DNA from: Carboxylicivirga mesophila
GTDB lineage: Bacteria; Bacteroidota; Bacteroidia; Bacteroidales; Marinilabiliaceae
Reading direction: 5' to 3'
DNA: 64,000 bases
Assembly (NCBI RefSeq): GCF_018271975.1
Contig: NZ_JAGUCN010000023.1
Coordinates: forward strand, 1-64,000
Shown here: positions 29,549-39,861 of the stretch, one piece after another
Numbering within the stretch: the stretch's first letter is position 1
Layout: every line of letters starts with the position of its first letter
The notes under the pieces: model-generated
Told to the model about the DNA's origin: nothing
The model's input: only the letters and a program-made list of their open reading frames with translations
The model's database searches: none
Made by a program: the position numbers and the translations under genes

Positions 29549-30487
29549 ATGAAGATGATGAAATTATTTAAGATTGCATTGGCTTGCTCACTGGTTGTTT
29601 TATCAGTAAGTGTAAAAGCTCAGCAAGAGCCATTATATACGCAGTATATGTTTAATACTATGTCGGTCAATCCGGCTTATACGGGCACACAGGATGCTTT
29701 AGAAGCGGTGTTTCTGTCGCGTATGCAATGGACGGGTTTTGATGGAGCACCACGTACTTATTCATTTGCCGCGCATACGCCGTTTACGCAGCACGATATG
29801 GGTATTGGAGTGGCTTTGGTGGCCGATAAGGTAGGTCCTGTCAATAACTTTTATTTCAATGTAAATTATGCCTACAGAGTTAACCTGACTGATGATTTAA
29901 AACTGTCGATGGGTATCAAGGGTGGATTTTATAACTACCACGTAGGGTTGGATAATCTGTTGCTTGATGCTAATTCAATCGATCCCTCTTTTCAGGGACA
30001 GGTGGAGCGCAAATTTCAGCCTAATTTGGGCGCTGGTTTGTACATCTACGACGAACGTTTATATGCAGGAATATCAGTACCTAAGTTATTTCAATCAGAG
30101 ATTAATCCTGAGGAGGCACAGCAAGATGCTTTGGCTGTTTTAAAACGTCATTATTACATCATGGCCGGTTATCTGTTTACCATCAATGATGACTTTAAGC
30201 TCCGACCTTCATTCATCAATAAATTTGTTGAAGGAGCACCGCCATCAACTGACATCACTGCTCAGATGGTGTATCAGGATATGTATTGGCTGGGTCTGAC
30301 ATATCGTTTGGGCGATGCATTGGCTTTTATGGCAAATGTCAATGTAACTGAAGAATTGATGATTGGTTACTCCTACGATTTCTCAGTATCTAACCTGGGG
30401 AATTACAATAGTGGGAGTCACGAAATTATGCTGAGTTACCGCTATGGAGGTTTTGTAAAATCAAAACGAACAAGACGATTACGTTAA
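29549..30487 (+). CDS. PorP/SprF family type IX secretion partner
   Basis: A 312-residue outer-membrane protein with a signal peptide (cleavage near VKAQ) and the family start QEPLYTQYMFNTMSVNPAYTG. It then has a long beta-barrel pattern with alternating aromatic strands, and ends in ISLSYRYGG-like strands. PorP/SprF proteins are needed for secretion or surface attachment of individual type B (CHU_C) substrates, and one is often encoded directly after its substrate. Here it begins 19 nt after the giant Calx-beta gene, so that protein is the expected client. The core T9SS genes (gldKLMN, sov/sprA, porV) are not in the window. Confidence 0.93.
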   Translation: MKMMKLFKIALACSLVVLSVSVKAQQEPLYTQYMFNTMSVNPAYTGTQDALEAVFLSRMQWTGFDGAPRTYSFAAHTPFTQHDMGIGVALVADKVGPVNNFYFNVNYAYRVNLTDDLKLSMGIKGGFYNYHVGLDNLLLDANSIDPSFQGQVERKFQPNLGAGLYIYDERLYAGISVPKLFQSEINPEEAQQDALAVLKRHYYIMAGYLFTINDDFKLRPSFINKFVEGAPPSTDITAQMVYQDMYWLGLTYRLGDALAFMANVNVTEELMIGYSYDFSVSNLGNYNSGSHEIMLSYRYGGFVKSKRTRRLR

Positions 30488-30514
30488 GTCAACTAATCGG
30501 GAGCTATGAATAGC

Positions 30515-30541
30515 AGCCGGCTAACCTTAGCCGGCTTTTTT
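30515..30541 (+). terminator. Terminator after the PorP/SprF gene
   Basis: A perfect 10-bp stem AGCCGGCTAA (30515-30524) / TTAGCCGGCT (30527-30536) has a CC loop and is followed by TTTTTT. Confidence 0.88.
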
Positions 30542-30556
30542 ATGGATAGATAAATA

Positions 30557-31648
30557 CTATAACTCCATCAGTATTGCATTAATGCCTTGCCAGAACTGAA
30601 TATGAAACTGCATGCTCTCTTCATCCAGGAAATCCGATAATAATTTCGGCTGCCCCTCAGGATGAAACGTGTACTTTTTGGATCTTAAATAGAATTGAGA
30701 GCGTTCTGGATGAAACTGTACGCCAAATACATTGGGGTAGTGTGCATGGAACATTCCTTCAATGATTTTTCCATCGGTAGAGGTTGCACCAATAACAAAG
30801 CCTTTACCCAGCGTTTCAACAGCTTGGTGGTGGTAGCTGTTTATCGTTGGTCGTGATTCGGGCTCTATACTCGCCAGGCTTGGAAAAAAATAATCCTTAA
30901 ATACGATTTGATGGAAACTAGAACCAGCCAATTGCTTACCCTCGTGGATCGGCATTTTAGCATAGAAATTGCGGTGTATCTCTTCTGATGTAAGGTGTTC
31001 AAGTCCCATTGTTTCGTCACCATTAAATATTTCGCTTGGTATATCCTGAATGAGCGTACCACCGGTGGCCACATTCATCGATTGCATGCCCAGGCAGATG
31101 CCAAATACCAGGTAATTGGTGTTTTGCTCAATCAAAGGGTTATAGTCGCTGTTCTGGTAGCCACCCAGCAGGTGATAAAGAAAGGAGATTTCGAAATAAT
31201 GGCGGAAAGGATCGGTAACTGCTGTGCGTTTATGCGGAAGTTCGTTGTAGATAGACGCGGGGATATCAGGACCGCCGAAGAAGATGATACCTTCGCTCTC
31301 GTCAAATAGTTGTTGAAAAGTTTGAGAGCAGGCATTATGGCAAAACAGGCTGTCTGCGAATAGAGTATCTGTTAGTTGGTAAAGTTGCAAATTAATGCCA
31401 TGTATGGTATCCAGCATAAGCTGCGACTGGCTGTAGTCATAAGTTTCATCTTTATGGTATATGCCCACCAGTTCAATGCTATTTAGGTCAATTAGTTGAT
31501 GCTGATGAAGTGTTGAAATAACCTCAATGGTGCTGGTGGTCGGATGAGCCAGAAGCAAGCGTTTATTCAGATGATCAGGCAGGGGGCTTAATAATTGAGC
31601 ACTCAGGTTGAAGGAGCAGAGCAGTAACAGGAGGGTTTGGATTTTCAT
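30557..31648 (-). CDS. Secreted class I glutamine-amidotransferase-like protein (peptidase C26)
   Basis: A 363-residue protein with a signal peptide (MKIQTLLLLLCSFNLSAQ). The fold is that of gamma-glutamyl-GABA hydrolases and class I amidotransferases. It has GGPDIP, the nucleophile elbow FGICLGMQ (Cys185) and the triad end GVQFHPE (His313, Glu315), so the catalytic set is intact. A secreted form suggests hydrolysis of gamma-glutamyl compounds in the periplasm, but the substrate is unknown. The frame continues 10 codons upstream; the start at 31648 was chosen because it begins the signal peptide cleanly. It stands alone, convergent with the PorP/SprF gene. Confidence 0.85.
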   Translation of the reverse strand: MKIQTLLLLLCSFNLSAQLLSPLPDHLNKRLLLAHPTTSTIEVISTLHQHQLIDLNSIELVGIYHKDETYDYSQSQLMLDTIHGINLQLYQLTDTLFADSLFCHNACSQTFQQLFDESEGIIFFGGPDIPASIYNELPHKRTAVTDPFRHYFEISFLYHLLGGYQNSDYNPLIEQNTNYLVFGICLGMQSMNVATGGTLIQDIPSEIFNGDETMGLEHLTSEEIHRNFYAKMPIHEGKQLAGSSFHQIVFKDYFFPSLASIEPESRPTINSYHHQAVETLGKGFVIGATSTDGKIIEGMFHAHYPNVFGVQFHPERSQFYLRSKKYTFHPEGQPKLLSDFLDEESMQFHIQFWQGINAILMEL

Positions 31649-31675
31649 AACATGCTGTTTTGAACAGCTAAAGTA

Positions 31676-31713
31676 CAAAAAAAAGCGACTGTCATAGATT
31701 TGATGACAGTCGC
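31676..31713 (-). terminator. Terminator of the HBM chemoreceptor gene
   Basis: GCGACTGTCAT (31685-31695) pairs perfectly with ATGACAGTCGC (31703-31713). On the minus strand it is followed by TTTTTTTTG. Confidence 0.88.
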
Positions 31714-31762
31714 CTTAAGCAATAATTAATTGTATTTCATAGATTGATTGGGATGTATATCT

Positions 31763-33799
31763 TTATATAGATTCATACTCATCGTCTACCGATTTAGTAT
31801 TCTCTTCAATATCAATCTGAATACCTTCGGCCATTTTTTCTTCATTCGCAACTTTAGCTGATTTCTTTTTGCCTGCCTTTAATGTAGCCTGGCGCGGTGA
31901 AGTTTCTTTCGTTTTGAAGAATGAAACTGTTTCTTTCATTTGAGCTGCCTGTGAAGATAACTCTTCAGCGGTTGATGCTAGCTCTTCTGATGATGCAGCA
32001 TTTTCCTGTGTAATATTGGCTAATTGCTGTACGCCAGAATTGATTTGCGTCACACCGGCACTCTGTTCTTCACTTGAAATATTAATTTCCTCAACCAGTT
32101 GAGCCGTTTTTTGAATTTCGGGCACTAATGTTTTAAGCATATTACCCGATTTCTCAGCAATATCAACACTTGTAGCTGCCAGTTCTGTTATTTCGCGGGC
32201 AGCACGTTGAGTTTGTTCGGCCAGTTTTCTTACCTCACTGGCAACAACGGCAAAACCTTTCCCATTCTCACCTGCTCTGGCAGCCTCCACAGCAGCGTTA
32301 ATGGCCAGTAAATCTGTTTTATGTGAGATGTCGTTGATGATGAATATCTTCTCTGCAATTTGTTTAATGGCTCTGTTGGATTCATCTACTGCCAGCTGGC
32401 CTTCATTCATTTCCCGTGCAGTTTTATTAGCTATTTGCTCGGTGCGTTTTGCATTATCAGCGTTTTGCGAAATACTGCTGGTCATTTCTTCAATAGATGA
32501 TGAAATTTCTTCACTTGAAGCCGCCTGCTCCGAAGAACCCGAAGATAATTGCTCCGATGAAGTACTCAACTGATTACTGACAGTTGCAAAATTATCAGAG
32601 GCTATCATTATTTCCTCAATAATAATTTTCAGTCGGTTCACCATTTGAATGAGTGCATCATCCAGCTCGCCTTCAAATTCATCTTCATTCATCGAGTCCA
32701 GCACAAGCAAGTTACCTTTCGACACCTCGGTGGCTACCGTTACGCTTTTGCGCAGTTTATTAATCATTAGTTGCACATCTTTCAGCAGCTTGCCAATCTC
32801 ATCTTGATTCTTGATTTCAACATTTTGTGAAAAGTCACCATGGGCCACTGCATTAACGGCATCCTGTGCAGCATGTAATCCGTTTTGAATGGTTGAAAGA
32901 ATCACGATAAGCAGGCTGATGGTTGCTACTAAAAAGAAGATAATGAGAACAATGATGTTTCGAATGGTGGCATTGATTGATTGCTCACTTTCATTTTCAA
33001 TGGCAACAACAATGGCATCAATGGCAGGTTCTGTTTTGTGTATAGTAGCCCGCAATTGTCCTTTAATGCCTTCTGTCTCACTCAACCCAATTCGTTCGTC
33101 AATACTGATGATGTTATTAAAGGCCTGCTGGTAGTTCTTTAATCGCATGGTCAGTATGTCTTTCTTGCTTTCGGTTAGTTGCTTACTGCTTTTTATCTGT
33201 TTAATGAAAGCATCAACAGCATCATTTAACTTTTTCTGGTAAGAAATATCCTTTCTAAGCAGATAATCTTTTTCATGTTTACGCAATAGCAATTGTTGGG
33301 CTGCTATAAATGATGCGTCGTTGTAATTCTCTTCCAGTGCTTTAACGGCTGTTCGCATTTCGCCAATACGCCCGTAGTCCTTAAGGCCCCGCTGGGTGAG
33401 AAGTTGTACCAGGCTATCAAAGTGTTTGTCGTATTCTTCAAAATCGGCTTTTAATTCCTGCAGGTTGTTAACTAGGTTGAATTCTTCAATATAACGGCTT
33501 TCCTGAAGAGTTTGCAGTGTTTTTAGGTTATCTTGCTTTACCTCATGAAAGGCGTTCAGGTATTTGCTCTGTCCGGTTTCAAAATAATCATAACTGATTA
33601 AATCCCTCAGCATGAAGTCCTTTTCTGATTTACGCATTTTAAGCATGTTCTCTTGCAGTTGTTTTGCATAGGCAAGATGCTCGTGCAATGTATCAATCTT
33701 ATTAAAAGAAAGGTACGTCATTGTACCAATGATTAATAGTACCAAAGCGATAGCTGCAATAAGCCCTATTAGCTTTTGTCTGATAGTAAAATTTCCCAT
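31763..33799 (-). CDS. Methyl-accepting chemotaxis protein with HBM-type sensor
   Basis: A 678-residue inner-membrane chemoreceptor. TM1 is at about 10-31 and TM2 at about 281-303. The periplasmic part is all-helical with two related modules marked by [10 protein letters not shown] (about 57-66) and [10 protein letters not shown] (about 173-182), the hallmark of helical bimodular (HBM) sensors, which in known cases bind small organic acids. A HAMP (about 305-360) precedes the signalling domain, whose hairpin tip is [33 protein letters not shown]. The C-terminal tail after the methylation helices is charged and has no CheR-binding pentapeptide that I recognise. No che genes or flagellar genes are near. 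Confidence 0.92.
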   Translation of the reverse strand: MGNFTIRQKLIGLIAAIALVLLIIGTMTYLSFNKIDTLHEHLAYAKQLQENMLKMRKSEKDFMLRDLISYDYFETGQSKYLNAFHEVKQDNLKTLQTLQESRYIEEFNLVNNLQELKADFEEYDKHFDSLVQLLTQRGLKDYGRIGEMRTAVKALEENYNDASFIAAQQLLLRKHEKDYLLRKDISYQKKLNDAVDAFIKQIKSSKQLTESKKDILTMRLKNYQQAFNNIISIDERIGLSETEGIKGQLRATIHKTEPAIDAIVVAIENESEQSINATIRNIIVLIIFFLVATISLLIVILSTIQNGLHAAQDAVNAVAHGDFSQNVEIKNQDEIGKLLKDVQLMINKLRKSVTVATEVSKGNLLVLDSMNEDEFEGELDDALIQMVNRLKIIIEEIMIASDNFATVSNQLSTSSEQLSSGSSEQAASSEEISSSIEEMTSSISQNADNAKRTEQIANKTAREMNEGQLAVDESNRAIKQIAEKIFIINDISHKTDLLAINAAVEAARAGENGKGFAVVASEVRKLAEQTQRAAREITELAATSVDIAEKSGNMLKTLVPEIQKTAQLVEEINISSEEQSAGVTQINSGVQQLANITQENAASSEELASTAEELSSQAAQMKETVSFFKTKETSPRQATLKAGKKKSAKVANEEKMAEGIQIDIEENTKSVDDEYESI

Positions 33800-33985
33800 T
33801 TCCCAATTTGTTTTCAGGCAGTGCCTGATGAATTCCCTATTTAATCCTTTTGTCCTTGAAACGGATTACGATTACGCTTGGTTTCATCAATTTTGCCATT
33901 GTTAAGTCTTAATATCGAAACAATAAAAGACCTCAATGTCTTTAAAGCTTATCTGTAATGGTTTGTGTCATCTTCATAGTTCTAA

Positions 33986-34007
33986 TGTTAAATTTTATAA
34001 CTTAACA
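33986..34007. promoter_or_regulatory. Inverted repeat before sucD
   Basis: TGTTAA (33986-33991) and TTAACA (34002-34007) form a 6-bp inverted repeat with a 10-nt AT-rich centre in the 400-nt divergent region between the HBM chemoreceptor and sucD. It could be an operator, but with AT-rich arms this short chance is quite possible. I see no clear promoter box or ORF in the rest of this gap. Confidence 0.25.
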
Positions 34008-34199
34008 GTATGTTCCTAAGAAACATGACTAAAATCACGTTTAGTTGCATTTTTATTGATTGTCTGCGGGAAACAATCGACCAGCAATAGCAACTTTTGA
34101 TAGAAATAAGTGCAACTGAAAACAAAAGGCGAAGCTATCGGTTATTTACAATAACAATTTAAACTCTTAAGATATCGCTAATTAAAATCGAATTACCCT

Positions 34200-35072
34200 A
34201 TGAGCGTAATAGTTAATAAAAACTCTAAAGTAATAGTTCAGGGATTTACCGGCAGTGAAGGAACATTTCATGCTACCCAGATGATTGAATATGGAACTCA
34301 GGTGGTGGGAGGTGTGACGCCAGGTAAAGGAGGTACTCAACACTTAAATCTACCGGTATTTGATACGGTTGCTGAGGCTGTTGAAAAAGTTAAGGCTGAT
34401 GTGTCAGTGATTTTTGTTCCACCGGCCTTTGCGGCTGATGCTATTATGGAAGCGGCTGATGCAGGCATAAAAGTCATCATAGCTATTACCGAAGGGATTC
34501 CTACCAATGATATGGTAAGGGCTAAAGATTATTTAAAAGATAAAGCAGCCATACTGGTTGGACCTAACTGCCCGGGTGTAATAACAGCCGAAGAATGCAA
34601 AGTAGGTATTATGCCTGGCTTTATTTTTAAGAAAGGAAGAGTAGGTGTGGTGTCAAAATCAGGCACATTAACCTATGAGGCGGCTGATCAGATAGTGAAG
34701 TCCGGTTTGGGTATTTCAACAGCTATTGGTATCGGAGGCGATCCGGTAATTGGTACTACTACTAAAGAGGCAGTGGAGCTGTTTATGAATGATCCTGAAA
34801 CAGATGCTATCATCATGATAGGTGAAATAGGCGGAACCATGGAAGCTGATGCTGCCCGTTGGATTAAAGAAAATGGTACTAAGCCAGTAGTTGGGTTTAT
34901 TGCAGGACAAACAGCTCCTAAGGGGCGTCGTATGGGACATGCGGGTGCTATTATTGGCGGCAAAGATGATACGGCTGCAGCCAAGATGGCCATCATGCGC
35001 GAGTGTGGTATTCACGTGGTTGAATCGCCGGCTGATTTGGGTGCCACTGTAGTAAATGCCTTAGCTAACTAG
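34200..35072 (+). CDS. sucD: Succinyl-CoA ligase (ADP-forming) subunit alpha
   Basis: A 290-residue alpha subunit of succinyl-CoA synthetase. It forms succinyl-CoA or succinate with ATP in the TCA cycle and in fermentative succinate or propionate metabolism. The CoA-binding N-domain has [13 protein letters not shown] and GGVTPGKGG, and the ligase domain has [18 protein letters not shown] and the phosphohistidine loop [13 protein letters not shown]. The length is standard. The beta subunit gene sucC is not adjacent, so the subunits must be encoded apart here. It is a single-gene unit with its own terminator. Confidence 0.96.
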   Translation: MSVIVNKNSKVIVQGFTGSEGTFHATQMIEYGTQVVGGVTPGKGGTQHLNLPVFDTVAEAVEKVKADVSVIFVPPAFAADAIMEAADAGIKVIIAITEGIPTNDMVRAKDYLKDKAAILVGPNCPGVITAEECKVGIMPGFIFKKGRVGVVSKSGTLTYEAADQIVKSGLGISTAIGIGGDPVIGTTTKEAVELFMNDPETDAIIMIGEIGGTMEADAARWIKENGTKPVVGFIAGQTAPKGRRMGHAGAIIGGKDDTAAAKMAIMRECGIHVVESPADLGATVVNALAN

Positions 35073-35093
35073 TTATAGCCAAAAAATATAATG

Positions 35094-35125
35094 AAAAGTA
35101 CCATAGTCATATGGTACTTTTTTTA
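35094..35125 (+). terminator. Terminator of sucD
   Basis: AAAAGTACCATA pairs perfectly with TATGGTACTTTT around a GTCA loop, then further T residues. Being symmetric, it may also serve the convergent chemoreceptor gene. Confidence 0.88.
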
Positions 35126-35141
35126 TTGCTTCAAATCGTGA

Positions 35142-37022
35142 TTAGCGATTCACTATCTTAAAATAGGACACCTGTCGCTGTAATTCATTGGCAAAAGCAT
35201 TTAGCTCATCGGCGCTTTGTGCTAAGGCATCGGCCAATGTAGCGTTTTGTTGGGTGCCATGATTCAGCTGTTGAAGGGCGCCAGATATTTGCTGAATGCC
35301 GGTGTTTTGCTCCAGGCTGGCAGCAGTTATCTCATCCACCAATGATGAGGTCTTCTCTATCTCAGGAACAAGTTCCTCCATGTCATTGCCGGCTTTCTCT
35401 GAAATCATTAGAGCACGTCTCGATAGTTTTTCTATTTCTTTGGCGGCATCCTGACTGCGTTCAGCCAGTTTTTTTACTTCTGAAGCTACCACCGAAAAAC
35501 CGCGTCCGGCCTCTCCGGCCCGTGCCGCTTCAACGGCAGCATTTAAGGATAGAATATTGGTTTGGGCCGCAATATCCTGTATAATAGAAATGCGTTCGGC
35601 CACCGAACCCATTGCCTGCCGCATGCGTTGTGTGGAGTTGTTGCTGTTTTTAACACTTTCCAATGCTGTGTGTGACAGTTGTGAGGTGATGCGCGCGTTT
35701 TCGGTATTTTGCTCAATGTTGGCCGTCATCTCTTCGATGGCTGATGATACCTCTTCTGATGATGTGGCCATCGATGAAGTGGCGTTTGATAAGGTGCTCG
35801 AATCTTGTTCTAATCGGTTGGATGCATCTTGTATTTGCTGCGAGTTTTCGCGAATCATTTTTACTACTACCGATAACTTTTCCTGCATGTCGAGGAGCGA
35901 ATTATTAAGCACATCTAATTCGTCTTTTTCTTTTTTGTAGTTAAATACGCTGGTTAAGTCGCCTGATGATATGGTCGATGTAATCTTAGCGGAACTAATA
36001 ATAGGTGTAGCTATACGGCCGCTTACCAAGTAAACGAGTATCGCAATCACTGCAATTGATGCCAGTCCAATAATCAGCAATACGGAAACAATCCAGTTGG
36101 CTTTAGCTGTTAGTACCTTCTTAGGAGTCTGGATGAGTACGAACCAGGGCGACACACTTTTTCCGGGATATATTGGCGCCAGTGAAAATACCATTTGCTC
36201 GCCATCAACCTGATGTTCAAATACTGCAAATGCATCTTTATCCAACAATGCAAAGTTGCTTATATTGATGGAATCATAGTAATTAGTTATGGATTGGCCG
36301 AGCATATTGGTATCGGCATGGCCAATAATGGAGCCTTTGGTAGATAATAAAATTGCTGTAGACGCTTTAAAAGGTTTAATGTCAGCTACAAAAGCCGGAA
36401 AGGCATCCAGTGAGATGTCAATGCCCACAACGCCTATTCCAACACCGTTGGCCTGCATAGGCACAACAATCGATGTTTCAAGTATTTTATCCGTTTCTTC
36501 TTCGCCATATTGGTACCAATAGGGTTCAACAATCATTTCATTTAATGATTCAATGGCATCATAGTAGGGTGATGGTTTAATGCCATCTATATCCCGGACT
36601 ATTTCCTTGTGTTGTAATTCACCTTCTTCTCGTGATAAGGTAGATGTTAGGCGTCCTGGTTTATTGCCCCAATCAGGCAGTATATATTCATACTGAAAAC
36701 AATTCCATACAGCCAGAAAATCATCCTCTTCCTTTGCTACTTGCTCCATAGAAGCGTTGAAGAGCGGAAACATTTGTTCCCAGTTGTTGCTGTAGGTAAC
36801 TTCAAAAGAACGTGCCAGTGCGCGGGCCACTCCCATATGCGACGATAGCTGTTGATTAATGGCATTGGCTGCTTTTTGCGTTTCTTCAATCAGCAGGTGC
36901 TCATTTGACTCAACAAACGAACGGCGGATAAATAATAATGAAACAGTCAGGAATATACAGAATACACTTCCTACGGCAATAATAGTAAAGCTAGCCAGCT
37001 TCTTCTTAAGATTTAATTTCAT
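35142..37022 (-). CDS. Methyl-accepting chemotaxis protein with Cache sensor
   Basis: A 626-residue inner-membrane chemoreceptor. TM1 is about 10-31 and TM2 about 309-335. The intervening periplasmic part looks like a double Cache domain, with a long first helix (about 35-75), the YWYQYGEEE region, and [23 protein letters not shown] (about 186-208). HAMP follows, and then the signalling tip [34 protein letters not shown]. dCache receptors often sense amino acids or other small ligands; the ligand here is unknown. It resembles the other chemoreceptor only in the cytoplasmic half, so the two are not recent duplicates. Confidence 0.93.
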   Translation of the reverse strand: MKLNLKKKLASFTIIAVGSVFCIFLTVSLLFIRRSFVESNEHLLIEETQKAANAINQQLSSHMGVARALARSFEVTYSNNWEQMFPLFNASMEQVAKEEDDFLAVWNCFQYEYILPDWGNKPGRLTSTLSREEGELQHKEIVRDIDGIKPSPYYDAIESLNEMIVEPYWYQYGEEETDKILETSIVVPMQANGVGIGVVGIDISLDAFPAFVADIKPFKASTAILLSTKGSIIGHADTNMLGQSITNYYDSINISNFALLDKDAFAVFEHQVDGEQMVFSLAPIYPGKSVSPWFVLIQTPKKVLTAKANWIVSVLLIIGLASIAVIAILVYLVSGRIATPIISSAKITSTISSGDLTSVFNYKKEKDELDVLNNSLLDMQEKLSVVVKMIRENSQQIQDASNRLEQDSSTLSNATSSMATSSEEVSSAIEEMTANIEQNTENARITSQLSHTALESVKNSNNSTQRMRQAMGSVAERISIIQDIAAQTNILSLNAAVEAARAGEAGRGFSVVASEVKKLAERSQDAAKEIEKLSRRALMISEKAGNDMEELVPEIEKTSSLVDEITAASLEQNTGIQQISGALQQLNHGTQQNATLADALAQSADELNAFANELQRQVSYFKIVNR

Positions 37023-37061
37023 CTGCGATCAGGCAATTTTATAGATAACGATTCTCATTTA

Positions 37062-37090
37062 CAAAAGTAAAAAATGGCTCAAGGTAGCAA
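37062..37090 (-). promoter_or_regulatory. Promoter of the Cache chemoreceptor gene
   Basis: On the minus strand TACTTTTG (37062-37069) is a TAnnTTTG -7 box, with TTG (37088-37090) 18 nt upstream. It lies 40 nt before the chemoreceptor start. The rest of the 325-nt gap to the next gene also holds a plus-strand TATATTTG (37260-37267) that may serve the small HTH gene. Confidence 0.6.
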
Positions 37091-37347
37091 AATGTAATTT
37101 GATAAACCCTTTAATAATGGTGACGGAGCGCTTGCTTTTAAAGGAGATTTACTGAATAACGGCCATGAGTTGCGTATTGAGCTTGTGTTATTGTAAAAGT
37201 TAATTATTTATGTTGATTCAAAATAACAGGGTTTGTATGTGTTTTGTGTGATTATGTATATATTTGTTGTCAGGTAATCGGGTTAAGGTGAGATGATAAG
37301 TAGTGTGCTCATGAATGAGCATGATTGTGTAATTGTAACTTAACCTA

Positions 37348-37581
37348 ATGATGAAATTTCTTACACAAATGGAGCGCTATGAGTGCATCCTCAAGCTAAT
37401 TAGGCGCAAGGCGACTGGTACACCTCAAGAGCTGGCTAATCGTTTGGACATATCGGAGAGTACCCTGTATGAACATATAAGAGTACTTAAGCACTGCGGT
37501 GCACAGATAGAGTACTGCCCCTGTCGGCAAAGCTATTTGCTTCATAATGATTTTACCATTGCCTTTGGTAATTCAGATTAG
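37348..37581 (+). CDS. Small helix-turn-helix protein
   Basis: A 77-residue protein that is almost all one winged-helix domain. It has MERYECILKLIRRKATG, the HTH TPQELANRLDISESTLYEHIRVLKHCGAQIEY (about 25-56) and a short wing (CPCRQSYLL). The fold resembles DeoR/HTH_11 domains without any effector domain. In Bacteroidota such tiny HTH proteins often sit beside small-peptide or secreted-protein loci, which fits its place just upstream of the secreted-protein block here. The function is inferred from the fold. Cys51, Cys58 and Cys60 could bind a metal or sense redox, but this is speculative. Confidence 0.7.
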   Translation: MMKFLTQMERYECILKLIRRKATGTPQELANRLDISESTLYEHIRVLKHCGAQIEYCPCRQSYLLHNDFTIAFGNSD

Positions 37582-37712
37582 AATTATACAAATATTAAAA
37601 GAGGCATTTCGTTTTTTATTGACTCCAAACAATTAGGAGTTGCAATTTTATACAGATGAGGCATATCTATCTGGTCCTTATAAATAATATTCTAATTCTC
37701 TAAAAAAATCTT

Positions 37713-38957
37713 ATGACCCATATATATACAAAGGTTTTAATTAAAAGGATCGCATTAAGTGTTATAATACAACTTTGTTGCGTTTTAGTTAATTCACAGA
37801 ATCTTGCACCCAACCCGAGCTTTGAGTTAAATTATGCTTGCCCTGATTCAATTGGAAATCTTGAACTCGTAAAGGATTGGTGGAGCCCGTTTGGACGCCC
37901 GGTGTATTTTCATACTTGTAACAATTATAAAACCAACTATCGTCGAATTGTGCCTCCGGGGCAGAAAGCTTACAATGAGGAGCCTGTAATTGCCAACTCA
38001 GGAGTAGGTTACGTTGGTATTTATATGTCAGTTATATCAGTTCCTTCGCACCACGATTACCTTATGTGTAAGTTGAATAGTCCACTTAAAAAAGATTCCA
38101 TTTATGATGTGGAAATGATGGTTCGCTTAGGTAATGTTTGGAAGTATATCGATTATATTGGAATGTTTTTTTCACGCGATAAATATGAAGTGCCAAAGCG
38201 ACAAACCATTAAAACTTACAGAGCTTATAACGACTCTTATACATACAAAACTCTAGATAGGGTATCACTTAGTTTTGATAAAGATACAGTTCGATTAAGC
38301 AATGATAGTTGCAAACTAAATAATCGGCATCAATGGATTAAGGTTAAAGGACAGTATACCGCGAAAGGAGGGGAGCAATATGTAACGATTGGTAATTTTT
38401 GCATAGGCAATAGAGGATTGTTCAACAATAACATTAAGCCAGAGAATCCAGTATACGTCGTGGATGGGCATAGTTATTTAGAAGGGGACTTCAGTTATTC
38501 TAGCTATCAAAGTACCTTCTATTACATTGATGATGTTTATATAGGGCACCAATCAATCCGAAATTCTAAAGTTTACCAGTCATTTGAGTCAAAAATGAAG
38601 GTAGGTGAACCGCTAAAGTTGGAAAACATCTATTTTGAGACGGGTAAAGCCACTTTAGAGGATGTTTCTTATTCTACACTTCGCTTACTTCAAACATACT
38701 TAATTGATCATGAAGATCTATGTGTTGTCATTGAAGGACATACAGACAATATAGGTACAGATGAAGCGAATCTTTTATTATCTCAGCAACGGGCCGAGGC
38801 AATCATTCATTATCTAAATGCGAATGGCATAAGCAGTTCTAGAATGAAAGCTTTGGGGTGTGGCCATTCACAACCGATTGCAGATAATGCATCAGCAGGA
38901 GGTCGCCAACTAAACCGACGAGTAGAATTTACTTTAACTAAAAAGATGAATCCATGA
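37713..38957 (+). CDS. OmpA-family outer-membrane protein
   Basis: A 414-residue protein. A signal peptide (about 1-29) is followed by a beta-sandwich-like region beginning NLAPNPSFELNYACPDS, a start often seen in Bacteroidota OmpA-like proteins, extending to about residue 285. The C-terminal OmpA domain (about 300-410) has IYFETGKATL, VVIEGHTDNIGTDEANLLLSQQRAEAI and the final LNRRVEF, the peptidoglycan-binding set with Asp and Arg in place. It probably links the outer membrane to the wall while the N-domain faces the periplasm or surface. It overlaps the next gene by 4 nt. Confidence 0.87.
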   Translation: MTHIYTKVLIKRIALSVIIQLCCVLVNSQNLAPNPSFELNYACPDSIGNLELVKDWWSPFGRPVYFHTCNNYKTNYRRIVPPGQKAYNEEPVIANSGVGYVGIYMSVISVPSHHDYLMCKLNSPLKKDSIYDVEMMVRLGNVWKYIDYIGMFFSRDKYEVPKRQTIKTYRAYNDSYTYKTLDRVSLSFDKDTVRLSNDSCKLNNRHQWIKVKGQYTAKGGEQYVTIGNFCIGNRGLFNNNIKPENPVYVVDGHSYLEGDFSYSSYQSTFYYIDDVYIGHQSIRNSKVYQSFESKMKVGEPLKLENIYFETGKATLEDVSYSTLRLLQTYLIDHEDLCVVIEGHTDNIGTDEANLLLSQQRAEAIIHYLNANGISSSRMKALGCGHSQPIADNASAGGRQLNRRVEFTLTKKMNP

Positions 38958-39802
38958 ATAAACTAGCAATTGTTGTAGTATTATGTAGTGTGTGTATGGT
39001 GATTGAGGCCCAATCTGCAAAAGAGTATTTTTCGCTGTCGAATGAAGTCAGTCAAGCTGCAGAAGGGGATAATGAATTGCTATTGCAACAGAGTAGACAG
39101 CTGTTAGATTGGTCAACTCGAAAATATGAAGTTAAGCGGGGTGGAAAGGATACCCTTTTATCTGTTACACCTTACACTGCACTTATTGGCCATGCTATTT
39201 ACTACGCACGCATAGATAAGTTGGACAGCACCTTTTTTTATCTCCAACAAGCAATTGACCATGGAATGGACGATAAATTGGTATTTGTTGATAATTACAA
39301 AGACTTTCATCAGATATATAATACACCTCAAACAATAAAAATGAAACGGAAGATGAATAAACGCTTTTTATCATCTTTAGCAACATCAAATGAAAGGAAA
39401 ATAGCTAAGCAGGTGATTGATATGTTTGAGTTAGATCAATATACCAGAACTTATTATGAGTATTCTAAACATGTCTTAAAAGCAGACTCTGTTGAGCTTA
39501 ATAGTATAAAATCTAGATGGGAGACAATAGACCGTCGAAATCAAACTGCAATGATGGATATTTTGGATAATTATGGTTATCCGGGAAAAAGTTTAATGGG
39601 TGATTCAAGAGCAGAGTGTGCGTTCTTTATTATTCAACACTTTAAAGATGTTGAGCAGCAACAGAAATACTATCCTATGCTTAAACAGGCTGCGGAACAA
39701 GGAGAGCTAGACCCATTTATGCTAATGATGATAGAAGATCGAATAAATATTAAAGAGGGTAACGTGCAGAAGCATGGGACACAGACCTTTATTATAGAAT
39801 AG
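38954..39802 (+). CDS. DUF6624-like secreted protein
   Basis: A 282-residue protein with a signal peptide (cleavage near IEAQ). The first half is helical and TPR-like (YYARIDKLDSTFFYLQQAIDHG). The second half matches my recollection of DUF6624: an RRNQTAMMDILDNYGYPG segment (about 193-210), IIQHFKDVEQQQKYYPMLKQAAEQGE, a DRINIKEG motif and a terminal HGTQ where relatives often have YGTQ. The biochemical role of the family is unknown. It is translationally coupled to the OmpA-like gene (ATGA overlap), suggesting the two act together in the envelope. Confidence 0.7.
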   Translation: MNKLAIVVVLCSVCMVIEAQSAKEYFSLSNEVSQAAEGDNELLLQQSRQLLDWSTRKYEVKRGGKDTLLSVTPYTALIGHAIYYARIDKLDSTFFYLQQAIDHGMDDKLVFVDNYKDFHQIYNTPQTIKMKRKMNKRFLSSLATSNERKIAKQVIDMFELDQYTRTYYEYSKHVLKADSVELNSIKSRWETIDRRNQTAMMDILDNYGYPGKSLMGDSRAECAFFIIQHFKDVEQQQKYYPMLKQAAEQGELDPFMLMMIEDRINIKEGNVQKHGTQTFIIE

Positions 39803-39861
39803 TTTGTTAAAAAAGTTGTCTTGTAATTATTATTTACAAGGTGCAATATATAGATTAAAAA

